Shown: positions 1 to 9,015 of the stretch, one piece after another
Layout: every line of letters starts with the position of its first letter
Position numbering within the stretch: position 1 is the stretch's first letter
Assembly (NCBI GenBank): GCA_016714815.1
Contig: JADKBZ010000012.1
Span: forward strand, 62,001-126,000
Origin: Holophagales bacterium
Lineage (GTDB): Bacteria; Acidobacteriota; Thermoanaerobaculia; UBA5066
Length of the DNA: 64,000 bases
Reading direction: 5' to 3'
Notes under the pieces: model-generated
Databases searched by the model: none
The model's input: only the letters and a program-made list of their open reading frames with translations
Told to the model about the DNA's origin: nothing
Translations under genes and position numbers: made by a program

Positions 1-1082
1 AGGCCGCCGACGACCCGAAGACCCTCGCCATCAAGATGACGCTCTACCGGACGAGCTCCGACTCGCCGGTCATCCCCGCGCTGATCCGCGCCTCCGAGAA
101 CGGCAAGCAGGTCGCCGTCCTCGTCGAGCTCAAGGCCCGCTTCGACGAGGAGAACAACATCGTCTGGGCCAAGGCGCTCGAGCGGGCCGGCATCCACGTC
201 GTCTACGGCGTCGTCGGCCTGAAGACGCACGCCAAGATCGCCCTCGTCGTGAGGCGCGAGAAGGACGAGATCCGCCGCTACGTCCACCTCGGCACGGGGA
301 ACTACAACCCGGCGACGGCGAAGGTCTACACCGACCTCGGCCTCCTCACCTGCCGCCCCGAGTTCGGCGAGGACGCCACGCGCCTCTTCAACACGCTGAC
401 GGGGCTGGCGACCCGGACGACATACAACCGGCTCGTCACCGCCCCTCGCGACATGCACCGGACCGTGAGGGAGTGGATCTCGCGAGAGACGGCGCACGCC
501 CGCGCGGGACGGCCCGCGCGGATCCGGGCCAAGCTGAACGCCCTCGTCGACCGGGGGACGATCGAGGCTCTCTACGAAGCCTCCCAGGCCGGGGTGCCGA
601 TCGACCTGATCGTCCGCGGCGTCTGCTGCCTCGTTCCCGGCCTCCCCGGCGTCTCGGAGACGATCCGGGTCCGCTCCATCGTCGGCCGCTTCCTCGAGCA
701 CAGCCGCTTCTTCCTCTTCGACAACGGCGGCGAGCCGGAGGTCTGGGCCTCGTCGGCCGACTGGATGCCCCGCAACTTTTTCCGGCGCGTCGAAGTCTCG
801 TTTCCGTTCGTCGACTCGGACCTCGGACGGCAGCTCTCCGACACCTTCGACGCCCTGATGGCCGACAACGTGAAGGCCCGGGCGCTTCGCTCCGACGGGA
901 CGTACGAGCGGTGTCACCCGGGGCGCGGCGAGCCCGCCATCGACTCCCAGGCGTTCTTCCTCGACCAGGCGCGCCGCCGCGTCCTGAAGGCGGCGGAGCA
1001 CTTCGTCAAGGGGGGCGCCACGGACGATTTCGAGCGCGTCCCCGAGCCCCGCGAACGGGGCCCGGAGGACGAGGAGCGCTGA
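1..1082 (+). CDS. ppk1: Polyphosphate kinase 1, C-terminal part (cut by window edge)
   Basis: C-terminal portion of class-I polyphosphate kinase, which reversibly transfers the ATP gamma-phosphate onto polyphosphate. The frame is already open at the left edge (codon phase from base 3), so only about 359 residues of a roughly 700-residue enzyme are visible. The fragment contains FDEENNIVWA, then GLKTHAK and, 19 residues later, YVHLGTGNYN. These correspond to the autophosphorylated and second essential histidines of E. coli Ppk (H435 and H454). The C-terminal domain that completes the active-site tunnel is intact and ends in a short charged tail. The next gene is convergent, with a strong hairpin between them. 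Confidence 0.95.
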   Translation, partial: AADDPKTLAIKMTLYRTSSDSPVIPALIRASENGKQVAVLVELKARFDEENNIVWAKALERAGIHVVYGVVGLKTHAKIALVVRREKDEIRRYVHLGTGNYNPATAKVYTDLGLLTCRPEFGEDATRLFNTLTGLATRTTYNRLVTAPRDMHRTVREWISRETAHARAGRPARIRAKLNALVDRGTIEALYEASQAGVPIDLIVRGVCCLVPGLPGVSETIRVRSIVGRFLEHSRFFLFDNGGEPEVWASSADWMPRNFFRRVEVSFPFVDSDLGRQLSDTFDALMADNVKARALRSDGTYERCHPGRGEPAIDSQAFFLDQARRRVLKAAEHFVKGGATDDFERVPEPRERGPEDEER

Positions 1083-1122
1083 GCGTTCCGCCCGCCCTCG
1101 TCCGCACCCGCGGCGGGGGGGT

Positions 1123-1154
1123 CCGGGGAACCCGCGCGGTTTCGGGTCCCCCGG
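1123..1154. terminator. Hairpin between convergent ppk1 and small gene
   Basis: Two 12-base arms (1123-1134 and 1143-1154) pair at 11 of 12 positions around an 8-base loop, between the ppk1 stop and the stop of the convergent small gene. There is no clear T run, so this is a candidate bidirectional transcription stop rather than a textbook intrinsic terminator. Confidence 0.4.
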
Positions 1155-1161
1155 GATCACT

Positions 1162-1377
1162 TCACCTTTCGAGCTCGAAGCCCGGGGGATGCATCAGGAC
1201 CGGCTCCGCGTAGAGCATCGACGTCTCCGAGACCGGCAGGAGCATCACGTGCGTGTTCGAGCCGAACTGGACGTGGACCTCGTAGAAGCCGTGAGGCGAG
1301 ACGGCGATGAGCGTCCCGGGCTGCTTCTTCAGCTCCGCGCTGGCGCAGGTGATGTAGATCTTCGCCGGAATGTCCAT
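1162..1377 (-). CDS. Small hypothetical protein (71 aa)
   Basis: Not recognised. A 71-residue, mostly beta-predicted soluble protein with no signal peptide or membrane segment. It opens MDIPAKIYITCASAELKK and has one cysteine. It is supported as a gene by a near-perfect ribosome binding site (AGGAGGAG, 4 nt before the ATG) and by a -10-like TAGAAT about 30 nt upstream of the ATG, in the gap that separates it from the response regulator gene. It is therefore probably transcribed on its own. Confidence 0.6.
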   Translation of the reverse strand: MDIPAKIYITCASAELKKQPGTLIAVSPHGFYEVHVQFGSNTHVMLLPVSETSMLYAEPVLMHPPGFELER

Positions 1378-1421
1378 GCGACTCCTCCTGAGGCTTCTCT
1401 CTTGGCGGGGATTCTAGACGC

Positions 1422-2885
1422 TCACGACTCCGGCCCGTCGTCGTCGGCCTCGTCCTCGCCGTCGTCCCCCCCGACGCCGCCGCGGTACTCCTTCAGCTTC
1501 CGCTGAAGCGTCCGGAGGCCTATGTCGAGGCGCTCGGCCGCCTTCCGGCGGTTTCCGCCCGAGGCCTGGAGGGCGATGAGGATGGCCTCCTTCTCGATCT
1601 CGGCCATCGTCTTTCCGATCAGGATCGGCGAGGACGACCCGTATCCGGCGCTCTCCGCGCGGGCCTCCTCTCCGCTCCCCTCCCCCTCGGCGTCCCCCTT
1701 CACGTCGGGCGGCAGGTCGGCGACCTCGATGCGCGGGCCCGCCGCGCTGAAGACCGCCCACTCGATGGCGCTCTTCATCTCACGGACGTTTCCGGGCCAG
1801 GGGTACTGCACGAGGGCCGACAGGGCCGCGGACGTAAAGCCGGTAACCGGGCGGTCGTGCTCCCTGGCGAAGACCTCACGGAACCGCTCGGCCAGGAGGG
1901 CCAGGTCCTCGCGCCGCTCCCGGAGGGGCGGCAGGTCGACGACGACTCCCTTGATCCGGTAGTAGAGGTCCTGGCGAAACCGCCCCGCCTCGATCTCCTT
2001 CTTCAGGTCGCGATTCGTGGCGGAGACGAGCCGGAAGTCGGACTCCTTCGAGTCGTTCCCGCCAACCGGCGTCACCCGCCGTTCCTCCAGGACCCTGAGG
2101 AACTTCACCTGCAGGTCGGGGGGCATCTCGGAGACCTCGTCCAGGAAGAGGGTCCCGCCGTGCGCCTGCTCGATCCGCCCCATCCTCTTCACGAGCGCCC
2201 CGGTGAAGGCGCCCTTCTCGTGCCCGAAGAGCTCCGACTCGATGATCTCCCTCGGAATCGCTCCGCAGTTGAGCGCGACGAACGCGCGCGGCCGGCGGGG
2301 CGAGTTGTGGTGGAGCGCGTTGGCGACGAGCTCCTTGCCCGTCCCCGACTCGCCGGTGATCAGGACGTTCATCTTCGTCGGCGCGACCTTGCGCAGGACG
2401 TCGAAGACCCGCTCCATCACCGCCGAGACGCCGACGATCGCCTCGAAGCCGTAGCGCTTGTCGAGCCGCTCGCGCAGCTGCTTGATCTCCCCGGCCTGCC
2501 GGGCCCGGCCGAGCGCGGCCGAGGCGCGCAGGCGCAGGTCGTCGCGGCCGACGGGCTTGGCGACGTAGTCGACGGTGCCGAGGTCCTTCGCCTTCAGGAG
2601 CGTGTCGACGTCGCCGAAGGCGGTCACGAGGAGGACCGAGACGTCCGGGCGCGCCGCCGCGAGGTCGGTCGCCAGCTCTATCCCCGTCTTGCCCGGCATC
2701 TTCAGGTCGGTCACGACGAGGCCGACGGACGGGTCGTCGATCGCGCGCGAGAGGGCCGAATCGGCGTCGCCGAACTCCTCCACGCGGCGCCCGTCGGTCG
2801 TCAGCGTCAGCGCCATCGCCCGGCGGCTCCCCGCGTCGTCGTCGACGACGAGGACGAGCGGCTCCCGCGGGGGGGCGTCGCTCAA
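1422..2885 (-). CDS. NtrC-family sigma-54-dependent response regulator
   Basis: Two-component transcription activator of 487 residues. Order: receiver domain (about 8-125, acidic pocket VVDDD, phospho-acceptor D60 in VVTDLKMPG, Lys in VAKPV), AAA+ sigma-54 interaction domain (about 155-385; Walker A GESGTGKE, the GAFTGA loop that contacts sigma-54, Walker B GGTLFLDEV, arginine finger region), and a Fis-type helix-turn-helix near 440-475 (GGNRRKAAERLDIGLRTLQRKL). A TTG start is chosen because it overlaps the ligA stop as TTGA and places the receiver at the usual position; the frame continues upstream but encodes only antisense-like Arg/Gly-rich sequence. The cognate histidine kinase is not in the window. 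Coupling to ligA suggests cotranscription, not a functional link. Confidence 0.92.
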   Translation of the reverse strand: MSDAPPREPLVLVVDDDAGSRRAMALTLTTDGRRVEEFGDADSALSRAIDDPSVGLVVTDLKMPGKTGIELATDLAAARPDVSVLLVTAFGDVDTLLKAKDLGTVDYVAKPVGRDDLRLRASAALGRARQAGEIKQLRERLDKRYGFEAIVGVSAVMERVFDVLRKVAPTKMNVLITGESGTGKELVANALHHNSPRRPRAFVALNCGAIPREIIESELFGHEKGAFTGALVKRMGRIEQAHGGTLFLDEVSEMPPDLQVKFLRVLEERRVTPVGGNDSKESDFRLVSATNRDLKKEIEAGRFRQDLYYRIKGVVVDLPPLRERREDLALLAERFREVFAREHDRPVTGFTSAALSALVQYPWPGNVREMKSAIEWAVFSAAGPRIEVADLPPDVKGDAEGEGSGEEARAESAGYGSSSPILIGKTMAEIEKEAILIALQASGGNRRKAAERLDIGLRTLQRKLKEYRGGVGGDDGEDEADDDGPES

Positions 2886-4906
2886 GAGAGGCCTCCGAGC
2901 GCCACGTCGAGGTCGTCCTCGGACCAGACCGGCACGCCGAGGGCCTCGGCCTTCACCCGCTTCGACCCGGGATCCTCTCCCGCCACGACGGCGGCCGTCT
3001 TCTTCGAAACGCTTCCGCTCACCTTGCCTCCGGCTCTCTCGATCGCCGCCGTCGCTTCTTCCCGCGTCCGCCTCGGGAGCGTCCCCGTCAGGACGAAGGT
3101 CTTCCCGGCCAGCGGCCCTCCGGGGGCGGGCGCCCCCTCCGGCTCGTTCATACGGACCCCGGACGCCTCGAGTTTCGACAGGAGCAGGGCGTTCGCGGGC
3201 CGGCCGAGCCACTCGAGTATGGACCTCGCCGTCTCCGGGCCGATTTCGGAGACCCCCGTCAGGTCGTCTTCGGTCGCGGCCCGGAGGGCGTCCATCGTCC
3301 CGAAGCGCCTGGCGAGGACTTTCCCCGTCTTCTCGCCGACGTGCCGGATCCCGAGGCCGAAGAGGAGGCGCGCGAGCCCCGCCTCCTTCGATTTTTCGAG
3401 TTCGGAGAGGACGTTCGCGGCCGATTTCTCTCCCCAGCGTTCCAGGGCGGCAAGGTCCTCGCGGCGCAGCCCGTAGAGGCCCGCGACGTCGGAGATGAGA
3501 GCCGCCGAGAGAAGCTGGTCGATCCTCTCATCTCCGAGCCCTTCCACGTCCATCGCCCGGCGGGCGACGTAGTGGCCGATCGCCTCCTTCACCTGCGCCG
3601 GGCAGGAGGCGCTGACGCAGCGGACGGCGACCTCGCCCTCCTCGCGGACGACCGCCTCCCCGCAGACGGGGCAGGCGGACGGCATCTCGAACGGCACGGT
3701 CTCCGCCGGCCTCCTCTCGAGGAGGACGCGCGTCACCTTCGGGATGACGTCGCCCGCCTTCTCGACGGCGACGGTGTCGCCGACGCGGACGTCCTTGCGC
3801 GAGAGGTCCTCGTAGTTGTGCAGCGTCGCGCGGCGGACGGTCGTCCCGGCGAGGAGGACCGGCTCGAACTCGGCGACGGGCGTCAGGACGCCCGTCCGCC
3901 CCACCTGGACGACGATCGCCGTCACGCGGGTCGTCGCCTCCTCGGCCGGGAACTTGAAGGCGAGGGCCCAGCGCGGGGCCTTGGCCGTCGCCCCGAGCCG
4001 CCGCTGGTCGAGGGACGGGCTCACCTTCAGGACGGCGCCGTCCGTCTCGAGGTCGAGCGTGTGCCTCTTCTCGCGCCACTCGTGGAGAAACGAACGGACC
4101 TCCTCCGCGCCGCGGGCGACGGCACGATGCGGGCTCACCGGAAGGCCGAGGCCGAGGAGGGCGTCGAGCGCCTCGACCTGCGTCGCGGGAGCGCCGTCCC
4201 CCTCCCAGCGGGCGACGGAGTAGAGGAAGACCGAGAGCTTCCGGCGTGCCGTCTCGCGCGAGTCGAGGAGGCGGAGCGACCCGGCGGCCGCGTTGCGCGG
4301 GTTCGCGAAGAGCGGCTCTCCCGCCTCCTCCCTCGCCGCGTTCAGCGCGCGGAAGGCGGACTTGCCGAGGTAGACCTCGCCACGCACCTCGAGGAGGCGC
4401 GGCGCGCCGGCGGGAAGCCGGAGCGGCAGGACGCGGATCGTCCGGACGTTCGGCGTCACGTCCTCGCCCGTCGTCCCGTCGCCGCGCGTGGCGCCCCGCA
4501 CGAGGAGGCCGTCCTCGTAGACGAGGGAGATGGAGAGGCCGTCGATCTTCAGCTCGCAGACGATCTCGGGGAGCCGCCCGTCGAGGCGGTCGGAGACGCG
4601 CGTGAGCCAGGCGTCGAGTCCCGCCTCGTCGTACGCGTTCTCGAGGGAGAGGAGCGGCACCTCGTGCCGGACGTTCGGGAGGCCGTCCACGGGGGCGCCG
4701 CCGACGCGCCGGGTGGGCGAGTCGGCGGTGACGACCGCGGGGAACGCCTCTTCGATCGCGAGGAGCTCTCGGGAGAGGGCGTCGTACTCGGCGTCGCTGA
4801 CCTCGGGGCGGGCGAGGGCGTAGTAGAGGTGCTCGTGCCGGCGGAGCTCTTCGCGCAGCCAGCCCGCACGAAGGGCCGCGGCGTCCGCGTTCTCGGGAAG
4901 CGTCAC
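2882..4906 (-). CDS. ligA: NAD-dependent DNA ligase LigA
   Basis: Seals nicks in replication and repair using NAD+. 674 residues from the chosen GTG, the normal family length. Adenylation domain with the nucleotidyl-lysine K120 in CELKIDG, OB fold, four-cysteine zinc finger (CPVC...CVSASC), helix-hairpin-helix repeats (about 490-570) and C-terminal BRCT domain (about 600-674). The frame remains open 31 codons further upstream to 4999, but that stretch (GKRPWNAGRPLAAAPP) does not look like ligase, and a -10-like TACAAT lies exactly 7 nt before the GTG, so translation may start on a leaderless mRNA. Its stop overlaps the start of the response regulator. Confidence 0.95.
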   Translation of the reverse strand: MTLPENADAAALRAGWLREELRRHEHLYYALARPEVSDAEYDALSRELLAIEEAFPAVVTADSPTRRVGGAPVDGLPNVRHEVPLLSLENAYDEAGLDAWLTRVSDRLDGRLPEIVCELKIDGLSISLVYEDGLLVRGATRGDGTTGEDVTPNVRTIRVLPLRLPAGAPRLLEVRGEVYLGKSAFRALNAAREEAGEPLFANPRNAAAGSLRLLDSRETARRKLSVFLYSVARWEGDGAPATQVEALDALLGLGLPVSPHRAVARGAEEVRSFLHEWREKRHTLDLETDGAVLKVSPSLDQRRLGATAKAPRWALAFKFPAEEATTRVTAIVVQVGRTGVLTPVAEFEPVLLAGTTVRRATLHNYEDLSRKDVRVGDTVAVEKAGDVIPKVTRVLLERRPAETVPFEMPSACPVCGEAVVREEGEVAVRCVSASCPAQVKEAIGHYVARRAMDVEGLGDERIDQLLSAALISDVAGLYGLRREDLAALERWGEKSAANVLSELEKSKEAGLARLLFGLGIRHVGEKTGKVLARRFGTMDALRAATEDDLTGVSEIGPETARSILEWLGRPANALLLSKLEASGVRMNEPEGAPAPGGPLAGKTFVLTGTLPRRTREEATAAIERAGGKVSGSVSKKTAAVVAGEDPGSKRVKAEALGVPVWSEDDLDVALGGLS

Positions 4907-4913
4907 GGCCTCG

Positions 4914-4919
4914 ATTGTA
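4914..4919 (-). promoter_or_regulatory. -10-like box TACAAT of ligA
   Basis: TACAAT on the minus strand, followed by 7 nt and then the GTG of ligA. A recognisable -35 is lacking. The spacing would put transcription initiation at or next to the start codon. Confidence 0.4.
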
Positions 4920-5000
4920 GGGGGCGCGGCGGCGAGAGGACGGCCCGCGTTCCAGGGACGCTTCCCCGCTCCGGCCCTTCCCAAGAACCGCGCGCCCACC

Positions 5001-5006
5001 TAGCAT
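5001..5006 (+). promoter_or_regulatory. -10-like box TAGCAT of M1 peptidase gene
   Basis: TAGCAT followed by 7 nt (CCCCTTC) and the GTG start. There is no Shine-Dalgarno sequence, so initiation at or near the GTG is possible. It faces the ligA -10 box across a gap of about 107 nt between start codons. Confidence 0.4.
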
Positions 5007-5013
5007 CCCCTTC

Positions 5014-6993
5014 GTGCACCGCCTCAGGGCTCTCCTCGGTTTCGCGGCTCTCCTCTCGCCCGCACTCCCGGCGCAGGCCGGCCCGAGGGTTCCGTCCGTT
5101 GCCTCGTACCGGATCGAGGCGGCCTGGGACGGGGAGCAGAAGACACTCTCCGGCCGGGAGACGGTCACCTTCGTCAACCGGACCTCCCGGAGCCTTCCGG
5201 ACGCCCTCCTGCACCTCTACCTGAACGGCTTTCGCAACACCCGCTCCACACTCTCGCCCGGCATTCCCCAGCCCGAAGGCTCTTCCGACTTCGGCTTCTG
5301 CGAGCTGAAGCGGGTCGCCCTCCCCGACGGAACCGACCTGACGCGCCGGATCTCGTTCGCTCCCCCCGCAGGCGGCAACCCCGACGACCGGACCCTGGCC
5401 CGCATCCCGCTGCCACGGCCGGTGGAGCCCGGCGAGACGCTCGTCCTCGAGATCGACTTCGAGTCGCACCTGCCGCGCGGCACCCTGCGCACCGGCTGGA
5501 AGGACGACTTCGTCTTCGCCGGGCAGTGGTACCCGAAGCTCGCCAAGGCGACGGACGCCGGGTGGCGCGGCCGGCCCTTTCATCCCTCCACGGAGTTCTT
5601 CGCCGACTTCGGCGACTACGACGTCACCCTCCTTCTCCCCGGGGAGGTGAAAGGCAGGGTCGCGGTGACCGGGCGCGTCGTGGCGGAGACGGACGAGGCG
5701 GCCGAGCGGGTCCGCGTCCGCGCGCGCGCCGAGGACGTCCACGACTTTGCCTTCGCCTTCTCTCCCCGCTTCGAGGTGAAGAAGGAGACCGTCGCCCCGA
5801 AAGGGCTTCCGAAGGTCGACGTTTTCCTCTTCCTGCAGCCCGACCACCGCCGCTCGCGGGAACGCTACTTCCGCGCGGCGCGCGAGGGTCTCGCCCTCTA
5901 CGGGGCCTGGCTGACTCCCTACCCCTGGCCGACCCTGACGATCGTCGACCCGCCCGCCGGCTCCGGTGCCGAGGCGATGGAGTACCCGACACTCATCACC
6001 GGCGCAACGACCTGGCTTTCCCCCTCCTCCGAGGGCGAGCCGGGCGGGCTGGTGCTGCACGAGCTGGCGCACCAGTGGTTCCAGGGTGCGGTCGCCACGG
6101 ACGAGGTCAGCGAGGCGCACCTGGACGAAGGGCTGACGAGCTTCCTGTCCGCGAGAGCGGCGATGAGGATCTACGGGGCCCCGAGCCCCGTCGTCGAGGC
6201 GTTCGGGGTGCCGATCCCCCTCCGCTCCCTGAAGCGTCCGCTCCCCGAGGGGGAATCGCAGGACGCGCTCGACCAGGCCGCCTTCTCGCGCTCGGACCCG
6301 ACGCTCCGCGAGACGTGGCGTTCCCTCGACGACGCGGCGGTGAGGACGAACGCCTACTCGCGCACCGCGCTCCTCCTCGAGTCGGTGGCCCGGACGACCG
6401 GGGAGCAGCCCCTGATGGCCGCGCTGAAGGAGTACGCCCGCCGCTTCGCCTTCCGGCACCCGACGACGAGCGACTTCCTCGACGTTCTCGGCGAGGTGGC
6501 GGGGCCCGAGGCCCGCGACCTCGTGGAGCGGGGCTGGGCCTCGGCCGGAGCCGTCGACTACGCGGTCACCTCCGCCACGACGCGGCGGTCCGCTCCTCCC
6601 GCCGGCTGGGTGGGCGACGGACCCCACCGGGTTTACCGGGCCCCCGCCCCGCCCGGCCCCGGCTACGAGTCGACCGTCGTCGTCCAGCGCCTCGGCGAGA
6701 TCGCCTGGCCGGTGGAGGTCGAGATGCGGTTCGAGGGAGGGCGGAAGGTCACTCGCCGCTGGGACGGCCGTGCCGAGTGGAGGCGCTGGCGCATCACCGG
6801 CCCGAGGCTCCTCTCGGTCGTCGTCGATCCGCGCCACACCTGCCTTCTCGACGTGAACCGCCTCAACGACGGCCTCCGGACCGCGCCCGAGCCGACCGCC
6901 GCCCGGGCCTGGGCCCACCGCCTCCGGTTCCTGACCCAGAACCTCCTCGAGCTCTTCGCCCTCCTCGCGGCGCTCCCCGGAGCGGCGCTTTGA
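5014..6993 (+). CDS. Secreted M1-family (gluzincin) metallopeptidase
   Basis: Zinc aminopeptidase-like exoenzyme of 659 residues, probably exported (signal peptide about 1-22, ending PALPAQA). An N-terminal beta-rich domain precedes the catalytic domain with HELAHQWF (H349, E350, H353) and the third ligand Glu about residue 372 in HLDEGLT, the canonical M1 zinc site. The exopeptidase motif GAMEN is replaced by a variant, GAEAMEYPTL. A hydrophobic segment near the C-terminus (LLELFALLAALPGAAL) may anchor it. A GTG start is used because the signal peptide begins there. The stop overlaps the TTG start of the next membrane protein gene, so the two are probably translated as a pair. Confidence 0.85.
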   Translation: MHRLRALLGFAALLSPALPAQAGPRVPSVASYRIEAAWDGEQKTLSGRETVTFVNRTSRSLPDALLHLYLNGFRNTRSTLSPGIPQPEGSSDFGFCELKRVALPDGTDLTRRISFAPPAGGNPDDRTLARIPLPRPVEPGETLVLEIDFESHLPRGTLRTGWKDDFVFAGQWYPKLAKATDAGWRGRPFHPSTEFFADFGDYDVTLLLPGEVKGRVAVTGRVVAETDEAAERVRVRARAEDVHDFAFAFSPRFEVKKETVAPKGLPKVDVFLFLQPDHRRSRERYFRAAREGLALYGAWLTPYPWPTLTIVDPPAGSGAEAMEYPTLITGATTWLSPSSEGEPGGLVLHELAHQWFQGAVATDEVSEAHLDEGLTSFLSARAAMRIYGAPSPVVEAFGVPIPLRSLKRPLPEGESQDALDQAAFSRSDPTLRETWRSLDDAAVRTNAYSRTALLLESVARTTGEQPLMAALKEYARRFAFRHPTTSDFLDVLGEVAGPEARDLVERGWASAGAVDYAVTSATTRRSAPPAGWVGDGPHRVYRAPAPPGPGYESTVVVQRLGEIAWPVEVEMRFEGGRKVTRRWDGRAEWRRWRITGPRLLSVVVDPRHTCLLDVNRLNDGLRTAPEPTAARAWAHRLRFLTQNLLELFALLAALPGAAL

Positions 6994-7961
6994 AGGGGCA
7001 CGCCCTCCCCTTCCTCTGGGCGCGCGGCCTCCTGGCAGCCGCGACGGCCTGGAAGGCGCTCCTTCTCGCCCTCGCCCTGAATGCCGCCCTCGCCCTCGTC
7101 GTCACGGCTCCGCTCGCCTCGCGCCTGCACGACCTCCTCGACTCCCGGCCGGCCGCGGACGGCCTCGCGAAGGGCTGGGACGTCGTCCTGGGGGCCCACC
7201 TCATCCGCTCCGAGCCGGGACTCCTCGGCGACCCGGCGCGCCTCGGCGCGCTCGAGAGGGGAACGCTTCCGCTGGCCGACGTCCCCCGGCTCTCCGGTCC
7301 CCTGGCGGGCCTCTTCGCCGCCGGGCTCCTCCACGCCGCCCTGTCGGCGCTGCTGGCCGGAGGCTTTGCCGGGCGCTTCGCCGCCGAGCGGGAGCGCGGC
7401 AACCTCGCGGCGTTCCTCGCCGACGCCGCCCGCCTCGGCCTCCCGTCCCTCTTCATCGGCCTCGTGGGGCTCGCCGCGATCCTCGGCGCGTTCTTCCTCT
7501 TCGTCGAGCTCCCGCGCGCGGCGACGCTCTCGCCCGACCTGCGATGGGACTGGGAGCGGACGGGGCTCTCTCTCCTCCGCCTCCTGGCATTCCTCGGCAC
7601 GACGGGCGCGATCCGCGCCGTGGTCGCTCAATCGCGCGCCGCGCTCGGCCTGGCAAAGACGGCGAACCCCTTCCTCGCCCTCGCGTCGGGGGCCGGGTTC
7701 GTCATCGGCCGCCCCGTGAAGGCGCTCCTCCTCGAGATCGCCTTCGGCGTCACCGCGCTCCTCCCGCTCTCCCTCTGGCTCTACTTCGCCCCGTCGTGGA
7801 GCGGCGGCGACGTGCGCCTCCTCGCGCTCCTCGTCGCCGGCCAGCAGGCGGTCGTCCTCCTTCGCATCGTCGCAAGGGCGGCGCACCTCGGCGCGGCGAC
7901 AGCCTGGATGCGCGGTGCTCGCGAGGCCGCCCGCCCCGCACCGGCGAAGATCGAAGCGTGA
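6990..7961 (+). CDS. Multi-pass membrane protein, unknown function
   Basis: Function not recognised. 323 residues with about six or seven hydrophobic segments and no catalytic motif that I can identify. The TTG start overlaps the M1 peptidase stop (TTGA), which argues for translational coupling. A role as membrane partner, anchor or assembly factor of the peptidase is inference from arrangement only. The C-terminal tail is short, basic and cytoplasmic-looking (ARPAPAKIEA). The next gene is convergent; the 33-nt gap holds a GCCCGGCCGGGC palindrome that could act as a weak stop for both. Confidence 0.75.
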   Translation: MKGHALPFLWARGLLAAATAWKALLLALALNAALALVVTAPLASRLHDLLDSRPAADGLAKGWDVVLGAHLIRSEPGLLGDPARLGALERGTLPLADVPRLSGPLAGLFAAGLLHAALSALLAGGFAGRFAAERERGNLAAFLADAARLGLPSLFIGLVGLAAILGAFFLFVELPRAATLSPDLRWDWERTGLSLLRLLAFLGTTGAIRAVVAQSRAALGLAKTANPFLALASGAGFVIGRPVKALLLEIAFGVTALLPLSLWLYFAPSWSGGDVRLLALLVAGQQAVVLLRIVARAAHLGAATAWMRGAREAARPAPAKIEA

Positions 7962-7994
7962 TCGCGCGGCCCGGCCGGGCGGCGCGGCGTCCGC

Positions 7995-8903
7995 CTACGC
8001 CGGACCGTCGAGCTCGTCCAGCCGGGCCCTCGTGATCAGGTGCGAGGTCGAGGCCCGCTCTGCGCAGCAGTGCCGGGCGGCGATCTGGCCTCGCCGGATC
8101 GAGCGTTCGAGCGGGTAGCCGTCGAGGATGAAGCTCGAGAGGAAGCCGACCGCGAGCGAGTCCCCCGCCCCGTTCGTGTCGACGACGGGAGCCTCCATCG
8201 GCACGGGCTCGAAGAAGCGAACCCCGTCACGGGTCCCCAGGGCGCAACCGCGCGCGCCGAGCCCGACGACGACGATCCGGTCGGGGCGGCCCGTCAGGAA
8301 CTCGCGGATGAGCGGTGCCGGGTCCGGGTGGTTGACGCACGAGAAGAAGAGGATGTCCGCGTGCTGGACGAAGTCCGCCCGGTACGGATCGTCGGCGGAG
8401 ACGATGTCCTGAAGGTCGCAGGCAACCGTCACCCCCAGCTCCTTCGCGATCGGCAGGAGGGTCCGCGCCCAGTTCGGCAGGTGGACGTGCGCGAGCCTCG
8501 TCCGCGCGAGGAGGCTTCGGCAGCGCTCGCGGTCGGGCTGGAGGGTCATGTGCCCCCTGCCGTCGTAGAAGTTCTTGCGCCGCCCGTCCCGGTACATCAC
8601 GTTGACGCTGCGGGAGGTCCCGGCCGGATCGACGAAGAGCGCCGACGTGTCGACGCCGTCCCGCGCGAGCTCTTCGCGAACGAAGCGGCCGCAGTGGTCC
8701 TCGCCCACGGTGCCGACGAACGCGACCCGCCTCCCCAGCTGGGCGTATCCACGGCTCGTGAAGCCCCCGGCCTGTCCCACGTAGTCGACGTTCTCGGTGA
8801 AATTCGCCTCGACGCTCCAGTCGACGTCGGCCCCGTACAGGTGGACGCAGGTGTCGATCCCGGCGTTGCCGACGACGACGACCTCGAAATCCGCTCCGGT
8901 CAT
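7995..8903 (-). CDS. PfkB-family carbohydrate/nucleoside kinase
   Basis: ATP-dependent kinase of the ribokinase/PfkB fold, 302 residues. N-terminal VVVVGNAGIDTC is followed by a substrate-binding Gly-Gly segment (GQAGGFTSRGYAQLG) and the C-terminal PfkB signature VDTNGAGDSLAVGF, with the catalytic base Asp and the anion hole. Substrate cannot be read from the sequence: it could be a hexose, ribose-type sugar or nucleoside. ATG 8903 is chosen because GGGAGG lies 8 nt upstream and TACGAT about 20 nt upstream; the frame extends further but without family similarity. Divergent from the MiaE-like gene. Confidence 0.88.
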   Translation of the reverse strand: MTGADFEVVVVGNAGIDTCVHLYGADVDWSVEANFTENVDYVGQAGGFTSRGYAQLGRRVAFVGTVGEDHCGRFVREELARDGVDTSALFVDPAGTSRSVNVMYRDGRRKNFYDGRGHMTLQPDRERCRSLLARTRLAHVHLPNWARTLLPIAKELGVTVACDLQDIVSADDPYRADFVQHADILFFSCVNHPDPAPLIREFLTGRPDRIVVVGLGARGCALGTRDGVRFFEPVPMEAPVVDTNGAGDSLAVGFLSSFILDGYPLERSIRRGQIAARHCCAERASTSHLITRARLDELDGPA

Positions 8904-9015
8904 CCTGGCGTCCTCCCGGAGAGGAGATCGTAGCGCCGCCGGGTCCCGACGGGCGAAGCCGCCGGCGGAGCGAAAGAACTCCCGGGCGCCGCCGGGCACC
9001 TGCGAAGATCGAGGC